Assembly: GCA_037127255.1 (NCBI GenBank)
Contig: JBANSL010000004.1
Location: 2,356,001 to 2,420,000, forward strand
DNA from: Persicaria tinctoria
Lineage: Eukaryota; Streptophyta; Magnoliopsida; Caryophyllales; Polygonaceae
Reading direction: 5' to 3'
DNA length: 64,000 nt
Part shown: positions 48,330-58,350 of the stretch, piece after piece
How the letters are laid out: each line of letters begins with the position of its first letter
How positions within the stretch are numbered: the first letter of the stretch is position 1
Translations under genes and position numbers: made by a program
The notes under the pieces: model-generated
Told to the model about the DNA's origin: nothing
Seen by the model: only the letters and a program-made list of their open reading frames with translations
Database searches by the model: none

Positions 48330-49104
48330 TCATCCAGCGGCAGGCTTCCTTGCAACTTGACGATTCAATTCTTCTATCTCTGCTTCAAGCAACTCAATGT
48401 ACTTCACAGCATCCATCTTTTCAGGACCTGAAACATTACTCCACCTAATAACTTCCCCCGACACTTTTTTCTGTGTACCTGGAGCAAAATCTGGGGTTTC
48501 CTGTGACATAAAACTGAAGACGTCAAACTCTTTGATACGTTGGAATCATACACCATACACGAGCATAGACACAGAGAAATATAGAAGAGACCACCTTCTG
48601 CCCTTGAACATCAGGTAGAGAAACCTGATCCAAACTTTGCTCTAGCTCCATTCGGAACTCTGCATTTCTAAACATATATCCAGTCATTAAGATGCTGTAC
48701 ATGAGCTGTGCAAGATTTTCAGCAACCTGAAACAAATGGGATATTTACTATTGCTCAGAGAAGTATCATGCATGCATCCAGCTACAGTTGCTGGACGCAG
48801 AAGCATCTGAGATTTGTGGAGGAAAAGTAACTTACAGTAGTGACTGTTACGGCAAAAAATTGTGGAGGTAAAGTACCGATCATATTGGTAACTGTTTGGC
48901 GCATTGCATCGACCACCTAACAGACCACACAAACACAACATGAAGAAGATCACTCTGAAAACCAAATAGAGAATCACTTGATGAAAACTAAACAACCTAA
49001 AAAAGACTGCAGACCTGCTGAGGGGCTCTCTTTATAAACAATTCCATGAACTCTGGCTGCACATTTTTTACATATTCCAATAAAATATCCCTCCGGCTTT
49101 TTGG
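48330..49104 (-). CDS. DUF760 family protein (At1g63610-like), apparently truncated at both ends
   Basis: Four minus-strand exons, 49015-49104, 48836-48916, 48595-48726 and 48330-48500, all with GT-AG junctions and lengths divisible by three. Together they read PKSRRDILLEYVKNVQPEF, DAMRQTVTNMIGTLPPQFF, ENLAQLMYSILMTGYMFRN and SGEVIRWSNVSGPEKMDAVK, ending QVARKPAAG and TGA. In related plant proteins (plastid-targeted, function unclear; one member is the UV-B-induced At3g17800) this is followed by a second DUF760 repeat and preceded by a transit peptide. Neither is found within 1 kb upstream, and the reading ends at the mid-protein linker. It may be a pseudogene, or the first exons may lie in a distant place I cannot identify. 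The open frame and clean splice sites suggest recent loss. Confidence 0.7.
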
Positions 49105-50106
49105 CTGTCAAAGAAACAAGAATTAAATGATAGAACGGTTCAGTTTGGCCAACTTATGATTCAGGAGTCCATATAAGAAAACATGACATCCTACATGATC
49201 CCTGCATATCAACTCCGGGTTTGTAATATATTAAACCAACAACAGTCAACTAACCCACACACTTATAGAAACATGAGGCAATCCATAAATGTTGCAGTAG
49301 AGTGTGCCCTAAGTGCAACTGCTAAACTGGTCAATTTACAAGGCACAACTCCAAGATATTCGCCATGGGAAATACCATATCAACTGTGGAAATATGTACA
49401 CTACCATCTCTCCTAGCAGTTCACATCCAACAAAAACTCATTGCATAGTGCATAAGTTAGAAAGCAGCTACAACTCAACCACAGAGAAGACGGAAATCAA
49501 AACCCCCAAATAAAAGCCAAAAGCTGATTAACCTAATGATAATCATCCAGTTCAAAACGTTAAATTTGGTTGAAGCAAACACAAATACCGAATCGAAATA
49601 TTCGTAAAACCTAAATAAAAATCTCAATTGAGCAACACAACAGAGAGAGGAATACCGCAGAGCCATTAGTTGAGAGCTAATCGACCACCGGAGGTCACTC
49701 TCCTGGGAAAGCTCGCCGAGAAGGCTGAAATACGAGGTGGATTTGAAAAGCAAACAGGGAATAGACGAGGGGAAGAGGAGAGGGATAATGTAGACAGCGA
49801 CTGTACAGTCAGCAAAGACATCTCGACTCGAGTTGCTGCTTCAACCTCCTCGGAAACCCTAATCCGGCATTAACTACGATACGAGCAACAACAATGAAAG
49901 TGGGGGAGAGCTATGGAGGGAAGGAACTTGGAGGGTAGCAGGTTCGGACGGTGGCGATTGGTTGTGCTCGTACAAAGTCGCCGTCCGTCGGAGGGTGGAT
50001 ACTTTTTAAGGTTAAATTGGATAATGCTACCGCCCCCGTAGATGTGCAAAGCACTAGAGTGGTTCGAGAGGGTTAGACCTTCACTGGGATACAATGAGTG
50101 GTCTGA
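49105..50106. other. Upstream region of DUF760 gene; no exon recognised
   Basis: Searched by eye on both strands for the missing N-terminal exons; none found. An ATGGCTCTGCG/GTATT donor-like site on the minus strand near 49660 does not join in frame to exon 49015-49104. Confidence 0.45.
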
Positions 50107-50939
50107 TAGAGCTGGCAAGTCGGTCGTTCGGGTCAAGTTCTGGTTCGGGTCAGGCTTGCTTGGGCCGGCCCACTAACGTATAAAATTTATGGTCGGGTAC
50201 TGGTCGGGTTGGGTTCGGTCAAAATGAATTTTAGATTGGTCAGGTTTCGGATTAAATCGGGTCATGCTTATTCGGGTTCAAGTCAAAGCAAGTCGGACTC
50301 GTTCGAGTTTCGGGTCAAGAGGCGGGTCGGTCTCATTTGAGTTTCGAATCAAAGTGGTTATAGTTTGTTTGAGTTCGGTCGAATCATATTCGACCCGTTT
50401 AGATAATTAGGTTGATTTTGACTCGGTTGAATACTTAAATAAGTAATTTACTTAAAATAAATGATTTTGACTCGGTTGAATAGTTGAATATGTAATTTTG
50501 ACTCGGTTTAATACACTCATTGTCATTGACTCATCTGTTGTTGGCCGGTTTTCAAAAAAGTCATAATAAAAAATTCGGTATTCGGCAACATCGTCATTTT
50601 TTAAACATTTAAACCATTGATCGGTGCTATAATTAAATCAAATTAATTGTACATTTAGGATTAAACTTATTTTAACTAGCAAGTTGCAAATAGACTTATT
50701 TGTGATTTGACTATATTATTGACCCATTTCATTTTCAATGCCCATTTAATTTTTTAGTTTTTGGCCAATTAGTTTTTTTCATTATTATTATTAGTTTTTA
50801 ACAAATCTATATATAAATAAGGGGTGATTTGCCAAATATACAAATATGGAGACCATATTAGCCTAATATACACGATTTTGGGAAATTTGCCAAACTATAC
50901 ATCCCAATTTGCCCCATCTTCCCCCGTGTGCCCCCCGCC

Positions 50940-51360
50940 AGTTTTTTTTTTTTTTTTTCTTCTTCTTCTTCTGCTCGTCAGTGCTGACGTCATCGTCGGA
51001 AATGCTGACGTCAGCAATGCTGACACCGTTTACAATGATGGGTTTTTTTTTTTTTCGCGCGCCAATGCTGATGCCGACGTCGGGAATGTTGACGTCAGCA
51101 ATGCTGACACCGTTTACAAGGAAGGTTTTTTTGTTTTTTTTTTTTTCGCGCGTCAATGCTGACACCGTTTACAAGGAAGTTTTTTTGTTCCACGCGTCAA
51201 TGCTGACGCCGACGACGGGAATGTTGACATCAGCAATGCTGACGCCGTCTACGAGAATGCTAACGCCGACGACAATGACGTCGGAAATGCTGACGTCAGC
51301 ATTGCTCACACCCTCTACGAGGATGCTGACGCCGACAATGATGACATCGAAGATCAATAT
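50940..51360. repeat. Minisatellite of TGACGTCA-containing units
   Basis: Repeats built from AATGCTGACGTCAGCAATG and GCTGACACCGTTTACAA, interspersed with T-runs. Perfect TGACGTCA near 50981, 51005, 51092 and 51292, plus variants (TGACATCA, TGACGCCG). Degenerate GATGTCAGCAC units continue to about 51,820. TGACGTCA is the palindromic bZIP (TGA/CREB-type) recognition core. Confidence 0.8.
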
Positions 51361-51828
51361 ATTTGACGTATTAAGTCATTAAAAATATAAAAGGGAAGAA
51401 CAAAGAGACAAAGGAGTGTTCTACAAAAAAAAAGAAACGAATATTTTATTTTATTTTTGGTAGTGAGAAACAAAGAATAACGGTAAACAATTAAAACAAA
51501 GAATTTTTCGACGCCGACAATGCTGACCTACACAAACGATGTCAGCAAATATATACCTACACAAAAATATGCATGAAAACGATGTCAGCACTAAAAAATA
51601 CGTATAAAAACGAAGTCAGCACTAAGAAATAAACCAATTTTTAAGGAGTCAAGCATACATATATACTTACATATATAATATCAAATAAAAAACGATGTCA
51701 TCACTAAAAAATACGCATAAAAACTATGTCAACACTAAAAAATAAACCAATTTTTAAGGATTTAAGCATACATATATACCTAAATATATAATATCAAACT
51801 AAAAACGATGTCAACATTAAAATAAATT

Positions 51829-52065
51829 TACAGAAAGGTAAGTCATTGAGATTGATTGAACTGTTCTACTGTTTCAATTTCAAAACGGAGAATACAGGAG
51901 TGTATATATATTGATTACAGATATTCAGGAAGCTTCCTAGATAGACAATTTGTCTTGTAGCACAGGTTAAGAATGGGCTCATCCTTGGACTTGTCAGATG
52001 GTGAAGGAGAATTGGGCTTGTCCTTAACCTTGGGCTAAAGTCCATGTGGTGATAATGGCTTGGTA
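51829..52065 (-). repeat. 3' LTR of Copia element 2
   Basis: 237 bp, plus-strand start TACAGAAAGGTAAG and end GGCTTGGTA. The polyprotein stop (52035) lies inside it. Confidence 0.95.
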
Positions 52066-55000
52066 CTCCCCGTCGATCCCAGATGGGTAAGGCACAGATG
52101 GGAGCGATTTCGGTTGAACAAACTGGTTGATTGTGCCTTGGTTAGAAGGTCAGCCACTTGATCCTTGGAGGAAATGAATGCCACCTTGAGTGATCCCCGT
52201 GCAACTCGTTCTCGCACAAAGTGGTAGTCTATGGACATGTGTTTCATGCGGTGATGAAGAACAGGATTGACGGCGAGATATGTCGCACCCAAATTATCAC
52301 ACCAGATTGTGGGAGCTGTTGCAAGACCGATGCCGATAGCAGAGAGAAGAGTTTGCAGCCAAATCACCTCGCAAGTAGCGATTGCGAGAGCCCTGTACTC
52401 AGCCTCGGTAGAGGAACGGGAGACCGTAGGTTGCTTTTTGGAACTCCAAGATACCAAGTTGCTCCCGTGATATATGCAGTAAGCCCCGGTTGATCGGCGA
52501 TCAAGACGATCGCTTGCCCAGTCTGCATCAGAGAAGGCGGAGAGATCATGTTGGACCTTGGAGGAGATGTGAAACTTCAGGTCACGAGTGTGGTTAAGGT
52601 ATCGAAGTATCCTTTTAACAGCTTGCCAGTGCGAGAGGCATGGGGAATGCATAAACTGTGAAACCTTGTTGACGGCAAACGCTATATCGGGCCTTGTGAA
52701 ACTTAAGTATTGAAGGCTGCCCACAACACTGCGAAATTTGTATGGGTCATCAAATGGAGGTGACGGGTCTGATGTGTCAAATGTAGCTGCGACAGGTGAA
52801 GCTATAGGCCGGGAATCCAGCATTCCTGTGGTCTGCAGTATGCCAAGTATGTGCCTGGTCTGGCTAAGGTAGAAACCAGAAGCGTCGCGGCTAATTTCAA
52901 TACCCAAGAAGTAGTTCGCAGGGCCAAGATCACGAACGGGAAACTTCCTGGAAAGGGAAGACACAAATCTCACAGATAGAGTTGGGTTAGAGGTGATGAC
53001 TAATAGATCATCGACATAAATCAATACGAAGGCGATGTCTTTCCCTTGGCGAAAGGTGAAGAGAGAGGTGTCAGCAGGGCAGGAAGTGAAGCCAATTGAA
53101 AGGAGAAACTCCGAGAGTTGAGCAAACCAGGCACGCGGTGCCTGTTTGAGTCCATAGAGAGCTCGATTGAGCTTGCACACGTGATTAGGAAAGGAAGAAT
53201 GTACAAAACCTGGAGGCTGAATGACGAAGACATCTTCGGAGAGAGTCCCGTGAAGGAACGCGTTCTGTATGTCAATCTGCCTGGTGGACCATCGATACAT
53301 GGCAGCTAAGGAAAGAAGCAGTCTGATGGTTGATGGCTTTGCAACAGGGCTGTAGGTTTCGTGAAAATCAATACCCGGTTGTTGATGATAGCCTTTGGCC
53401 ACCAATCGAGCCTTCCGTCTCTCGATCGAACCATCAGATTTTCTCTTGGTCTTGAAGACCCACTTCACACCAAGTATGTTTGCACCGGGAGGCGGATGAA
53501 CTAGAGACCATGTCTTTGTGTCTAGCAAGGCACGAAACTCATTGAGCATGGCCTGTCGCCATTCGGGAAACTTCGACGCTTCGGTGAAACTTGTCGGCTC
53601 TTCTGGAATGAGTGTTGTGAGAGAGCATGATGGCCAGGGTACAGTGCCATCAGTTCTTTGAAGCGGTTTGAAGACGTTGGCCCTTGCTCTTGTGACCATG
53701 GGATGAAGAGAGGGAGGCTGGGAATTTTGAGTGGGCGGCGTCGATGGGGAAGACAAAGGTATAGAAGTGGGGTCTAGAGGCGTGGGAATTTGATCAGTAG
53801 GTGGGGCTTGGGCTTGTGTGTGGATAATAGGGCTGAAGTGGGCTGGTGAAAATGGATTAGGAGAGACTATGGGCAATTGGGCTTGAGAGAGAGCCGAATT
53901 TGGAATGTGAGTGGGGGACTGTGTTTGTGTGAGAGGAGGGGGATAATTTGTTTGAAATGGGAATTTGTCCTCATGAAATATAACATCACGTGAAATGTAA
54001 GTTTTATTTTGAACCCAATCAAAGCATATATATCCCTTGTGGTGTGAACTATAGCCCAAGAAAATCATAGGGGTTGAGCGGAGGGAGAATTTGTGATGAT
54101 TGTAAGGTCGGAGATTCGGAAAACATAAACAACCAAACACCTTTAAAAACTTGTAATCGGGACTTGTGTGGAAAAGGAGAGAAAACGGTGATTTATGGTG
54201 GATAATGGGTGAAGGTAACCGATTGGCAAGGTAGGAGGCCGTTTGGAAGGCATAGTCCCAAAAGGAAAGTGGAAGGGAGGCATGTTTGAGGAGTGTGAGA
54301 CCAATATCAACAATGCGACGATGACGGGACTCGACGGTACCATTTTGTTGGTGAGAATAGGGGCAAGATAAGCGATGGTGGATCCCTAACGTTCGAAAAA
54401 GGGGTTTTAGTGGGGAAAATTCCGTGCCATTATCCGTTTGGATGGCACGAATGGGGCGACCAAGATTGTTGGTGACAAGAGGAATAAAAGTATGTACAAT
54501 TTGAGACACTTGTGATTTTGATTGGAACGGAAAGAGCCAAATAAATTTTGAGTAATCATCAACAATGGAGAGAAAATATTTGTTTGCATTTTTTGAGGGA
54601 ATATGGGTCGGACCCCAAACGTCCATGAACAAAAGATCCAAAGCATTTAAAGATCTAGAAGTGCTAGTAGGGTGAGGTAAAGCATGTGCCTTAGCCCAAG
54701 AGCAAGATACACAAAAGGGTGGGCTAGGTAATTTAAGTGGGCCAGGCAGGTGATGATCCACAAACACAAGCCTCGTTATTTCATTGGATGGGTGCCCTAG
54801 CCTAGAATGCCAAAGAGGAGCGGTTGACGGCGTCACGGTGCTGGCGGTGCAAAGTAGGTGGGTATGTGGTGTCGATGGTGAAGAGGCAGGCCAGACATAC
54901 AGACCACGATCATCGACGGGACCCCTGAGAAGAAGAGCTTCCGTCTCCGAATCCTTCACAAGAAAACAATTGTGGTGAAATTGAAAGAAGACATTGTTGT

Positions 55001-56234
55001 CTTCGCAGAAACGACGAACAGAAATTAGATTTTTTGTTAAAGCAGGAGAATGAAGAAGCTGATTTAAACGAAATAAACGAGAAGGAGAAGGGAGAATTGA
55101 AGAACCGTGGTGTTGGATGGGTATAGTGGAGCCATCGCCAAGAGAGACAACATCAGTCCCCTCGTATGGAAGTTTGTCGAATCTCAAATTAGAAACATCA
55201 TGGGTGTAGTGATGAGTGGCGGCGGTATCCGGATACCAAGGCGTGGTGGTGATGTTGGCCTGAAGCGAGCGAGGAGGCGGTTGTGGGAGAAAGGTGTGAT
55301 CGAAACGGCTCCAACATCGGGCAGCGACATGTCCCTTTTTCTCACAGAGTTGACAGGTGGGACGAGTATCCAGTCCCCCTGTGAAGCTGTTGTAGGTGCG
55401 ACCTCCCCTTGAGAATGAACGACCGCCGCGAGTGTCTCCTCGTCCCCGATAGGCATCTCCTCTGCCACGCCCTCTTCCTCTGGTGGAGGTGAAATGTAGC
55501 TCCGGAGATGAATCAGTTGTGGTGGTAGTGGAGTTGAGCGAAACCTGAGTTTGGGCTTGGAGGAGAGCGGTCTGTCTTGCGATGCGGGCTTCTTGAAGGA
55601 GCATGTAGTGGAGGACATCATGGGGCTTTGGAAGCTCATGTTGGGAGGACAAAGTGGTTACCATGGCATCATATTCACTCCCTAGGCCGGCCAGAAGGTA
55701 AGAGACCAGTTCATCATCGGAAATGCCTTGACCGGCTGCCTGTATCTGATGCACCAGAGAGGTAGCTTTGTTGAAATAGTCTGTGGCACTTTCATCTCCT
55801 TTCTTCAAGTTTGTAAGCTGCATACGTGTCTGGACAACGTTTGCAGTAGACCTGGCTGAGTACAAGCTGTGAAGTCGATCCCACAACTGGCGGGAGGTGT
55901 CGCAGTCCAAGGTCTGAACCATTACCGGTTCAGTTAGGGATGCCGACAGAATGGCCAGGACCAGTTGATCTTTGACGATCCAGTCGTCAACGGCCGAAGA
56001 GTTGTCGTCTGTAGCAGATGGACAAGGTAACGTCCCATCGACATAGCCCAAGAATCTTTGAGAGCGGAGATACGGTGTAATTTGGCGGATCCAAACGGGA
56101 AAGTTGGTGGGAGATAGCTTGATAGTGTTGAGAGCAGTAAAGTTTGGTAAGGAAGTAAGGGAGGGGGAAATAGCAACTTGTGCCATGGAGGTTTGAAGGT
56201 CGTTGATGGTATTGGTTGTGGAAGAATCAGCCAT
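52035..56234 (-). CDS. Copia Gag-Pol polyprotein, intact (1,399 aa)
   Basis: The frame is open from the primer site (56360), but the first sensible start is the ATG at 56234 (MADSSTTNTINDLQ). By approximate residue: Gag with retro-copia N-terminal and UBN2 region 25-240 (WIRQITPYLRSQRFLGYVDG, TDYFNKATSLVHQI); Arg/Gly-rich stretch ~250-285; CCHC knuckle CQLCEKKGHVAARC ~292; protease DTAATHH ~336; pre-integrase LWHSRLGHPS ~474; integrase MDVWGP ~536 and QTDNGTEF ~601; Ser/Pro linker ~780-860; RT with YVDDLLVIT ~1075; RNase H SDADWASDR ~1236 and STEAEYRAL. Single frame without stops; Gag and Pol are fused as usual for Copia. Probably coding-competent. Confidence 0.95.
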   Translation of the reverse strand: MADSSTTNTINDLQTSMAQVAISPSLTSLPNFTALNTIKLSPTNFPVWIRQITPYLRSQRFLGYVDGTLPCPSATDDNSSAVDDWIVKDQLVLAILSASLTEPVMVQTLDCDTSRQLWDRLHSLYSARSTANVVQTRMQLTNLKKGDESATDYFNKATSLVHQIQAAGQGISDDELVSYLLAGLGSEYDAMVTTLSSQHELPKPHDVLHYMLLQEARIARQTALLQAQTQVSLNSTTTTTDSSPELHFTSTRGRGRGRGDAYRGRGDTRGGRSFSRGGRTYNSFTGGLDTRPTCQLCEKKGHVAARCWSRFDHTFLPQPPPRSLQANITTTPWYPDTAATHHYTHDVSNLRFDKLPYEGTDVVSLGDGSTIPIQHHGSSILPSPSRLFRLNQLLHSPALTKNLISVRRFCEDNNVFFQFHHNCFLVKDSETEALLLRGPVDDRGLYVWPASSPSTPHTHLLCTASTVTPSTAPLWHSRLGHPSNEITRLVFVDHHLPGPLKLPSPPFCVSCSWAKAHALPHPTSTSRSLNALDLLFMDVWGPTHIPSKNANKYFLSIVDDYSKFIWLFPFQSKSQVSQIVHTFIPLVTNNLGRPIRAIQTDNGTEFSPLKPLFRTLGIHHRLSCPYSHQQNGTVESRHRRIVDIGLTLLKHASLPLSFWDYAFQTASYLANRLPSPIIHHKSPFSLLFHTSPDYKFLKVFGCLCFPNLRPYNHHKFSLRSTPMIFLGYSSHHKGYICFDWVQNKTYISRDVIFHEDKFPFQTNYPPPLTQTQSPTHIPNSALSQAQLPIVSPNPFSPAHFSPIIHTQAQAPPTDQIPTPLDPTSIPLSSPSTPPTQNSQPPSLHPMVTRARANVFKPLQRTDGTVPWPSCSLTTLIPEEPTSFTEASKFPEWRQAMLNEFRALLDTKTWSLVHPPPGANILGVKWVFKTKRKSDGSIERRKARLVAKGYHQQPGIDFHETYSPVAKPSTIRLLLSLAAMYRWSTRQIDIQNAFLHGTLSEDVFVIQPPGFVHSSFPNHVCKLNRALYGLKQAPRAWFAQLSEFLLSIGFTSCPADTSLFTFRQGKDIAFVLIYVDDLLVITSNPTLSVRFVSSLSRKFPVRDLGPANYFLGIEISRDASGFYLSQTRHILGILQTTGMLDSRPIASPVAATFDTSDPSPPFDDPYKFRSVVGSLQYLSFTRPDIAFAVNKVSQFMHSPCLSHWQAVKRILRYLNHTRDLKFHISSKVQHDLSAFSDADWASDRLDRRSTGAYCIYHGSNLVSWSSKKQPTVSRSSTEAEYRALAIATCEVIWLQTLLSAIGIGLATAPTIWCDNLGATYLAVNPVLHHRMKHMSIDYHFVRERVARGSLKVAFISSKDQVADLLTKAQSTSLFNRNRSHLCLTHLGSTGSTKPLSPHGL

Positions 56235-56346
56235 GGGAATGTGTAAGCTGAGATTTTTTGTTGTTGTTAGAAAGCAGAGGGAAAGAAAAAAAAAAATTGA
56301 GGAAAGAAGATGGGATTTGAATTTGAAAGGGGCAGTCAGCCAAGAT

Positions 56347-56359
56347 GGCTCTGGTACCA
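56347..56359 (-). promoter_or_regulatory. Primer-binding site of Copia element 2
   Basis: Minus strand TGGTACCAGAGCC immediately after the LTR; one change from the tRNA-iMet site TGGTATCAGAGCC. Confidence 0.9.
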
Positions 56360-56596
56360 TACAGAAAGGTAAGTCATTGAGATTGATTGAACTGTTCTAC
56401 TGTTTCAATTTCAAAACGGAGAATACAGGAGTGTATATATATTGATTACAGATATTCAGGAAGCTTCCTAGATAGACAATTTGTCTTGTAGCACAGGTTA
56501 AGAATGGGCTCATCCTTGGACTTGTCAGATGGTGAAGGAGAATTGGGCTTGTCCTTAACCTTGGGCTAAAGTCCATGTGGTGATAATGGCTTGGTA
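56360..56596 (-). repeat. 5' LTR of Copia element 2
   Basis: 237 bp, by eye identical to 51829-52065. Contains TATATATA near 56436. Confidence 0.95.
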
Positions 56597-56601
56597 AAAT
56601 T

Positions 56602-58350
56602 GGAGATAAATTGCATTACTCACAAAAAACAAATTGGAGATAATTTAATGGTTCAGTTTGGTCAGTTTCATTGATATGATGGACCAAAGAGTATTACTCG
56701 TACCAATGTACCATGCTCTAATGATCCAAACAGTTTGACACATGATAATCAATATTGGCTCACTATATGCTGTTATTGTGTACTGGTAGGAGGTTTCATT
56801 AGACCCAAAAATGAAGGGAGAAAGAGGAATATCAAAATGTATAATAATGATTGATGTCAACTACAGCTTGATCCAGCTGATACCAAAATTATTTAATTAC
56901 ATCTGATTTATTCCACACAACTATAAGTTGGCTAACAAAAATATTCCACCTAAGCACTAGCTCATCTGATTTATTCCACAGCAACCAAAGGAAACAAGAG
57001 AGATGTTCTCATGGTGAAAGATGTGTCATTTTATTTGGTAAAGCCTTATGAAACTCAGACCAAATAGATTACCTTCCAGCAAAAGCTATATGAGCAGCAA
57101 CATGTTACATCATAGCAGCCACTACCAAGACTCGACCATGTCAGTGCTGACGGTGATGATCTTGTGTTCCATGGATCTGGACTACTCTCTTCACCGTCTC
57201 GATCTTCAACCACTACAATAGTTTAATCGATCAGCTTTAGTATGTCAGCACATCAAGCTATACAGAGAGGAGGAAGAGGAGGAGAAGGAAGACAACCGAA
57301 CAAAACAAGAGGTAAGGGAAAAGGACATCACCGAATCTGGAAGCAACCTTCACTCTATCGAAAGAGGAAGATCGAGACAGCAAACATATACTAGACATTC
57401 AAGCTCGAACTCGAAATAGTCGGCGATTGAGACAACGACGATCGAGAGGACGTCCCTTGATCTGCAAAACCGCCGCCATTGAAATGCTAAGAAACCATAG
57501 AAATTGATGGAATTGGGGGCAAGAGAGAACATTCCTTACATGACCGGTGAGGATTTTGATGGATTGCTTCCTGCCTGGGGTGGTTGCAATGGCGTCGTCT
57601 TCATCCGGATGCGGTTGTGGCTGAAGAGATCCGCCGTTTAATTGCTTCGAGCAAGCGATACAAGTCAACATCTGGAATCCTGTCTGTCAGCCTTCCTTAC
57701 CAGTAGCAGGAATCCGGTCAGCGAGATCCAAGCAGATCTTCGGTCGGCGAGACGGAAGAACCGGTGGCTCCTAAATCTGGAGGGGAACGCAACGCCGCTC
57801 CAATCGAACCATATCTGAGATTGAAGATGAAACGATTCCAGTGGCTCCATATCTGAGATTGAAGATGAAACGATTCCAGATCTGAGATTCCACTCCAATC
57901 GAACCAGGAGAAGAAACGATTACGGTGGCCGAAATCGCGCAGATCTGGCTCATCGGTCGCTGACAGAGGCAGAGGAGGGAGAGGAAGGCTCCTCCACCGC
58001 GACATCCGGCGTCGACATTCGCTTTCCCTTCCCCCGGAGTGGCGAATCAGACGACGACGAGAGAGGCGAGGGAGATGGTTTGCGAATGGAGAGGCAGATC
58101 TGTGGTGAAGAAGAGAGATAGAGGGAACATGGAGAGGCGGTGTTGTTGTCGGCGTTCTAGGTGGATGACGGTGCTGGATCTGTGTGGAGGAGAACTGGAT
58201 GAGGGAGGGCAGCCATGAAAGACGTCTTCCAAACGGAGGCTGCTTTTATAAAGAATTAAAAAGCACGGATGTATACTTTTGTAATTTTTACATAAATGTG
58301 TATATTTCGCTAATTGGGCCAAAATTTGCGCCTTCGGCGCAAATTTTCTC
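56602..58350. other. Right-hand interior of the MULE; no recognised gene
   Basis: Short minus-strand frames occur at 57350-58322, and a ~38-bp unit GAGATTGAAGATGAAACGATTCC is repeated near 57810-57880. GC-richer than the surroundings and coding-like in places, so captured host exons are conceivable, but I cannot assign any. Confidence 0.4.

Larger units (their letters stand above)
51829..56596 (-). mobile_element. Full-length Ty1/Copia retrotransposon with non-canonical TA...TA LTR ends
   Basis: LTRs of 237 bp at 51829-52065 and 56360-56596 that I read as identical. A 5-bp TSD AAATT lies on both sides (51824-51828, 56597-56601). Primer site TGGTACCAGAGCC abuts the 5' LTR. One uninterrupted Gag-Pol frame. 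Because the TSD fixes the ends, the LTR reads 5'-TACCAAGCC...TTTCTGTA-3', not TG...CA. All parts for autonomous activity are present. Confidence 0.95.
50821..58350. mobile_element. Mutator-like (MULE) element, middle layer of the nest
   Basis: Exact 9-bp direct repeat TATAAATAA at 50812-50820 and 58351-58359, the TSD length of MULEs. Just inside, the ends are inverted and similar over ~90 bp though diverged: left GGGGTGATTTGCC ... AATATACACGATTT ... CTATACATCCC, right (reverse complement) GAGAAAATTTGCG ... AATATACACATTT ... GTATACATCCG. No MURA transposase recognised. Contains the Copia insertion, so the element itself is about 2.8 kb. Confidence 0.7.

Noticed and set aside
50824..51382. Overlapping ORFs across the TGACGTCA repeats
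   Set aside because: Low-complexity translations (poly-Phe, repeated MLTSAMLTP) of the minisatellite and T-runs.
54784..55765. Plus-strand ORFs inside Copia element 2
   Set aside because: Antisense of Gag-Pol; no family resemblance.
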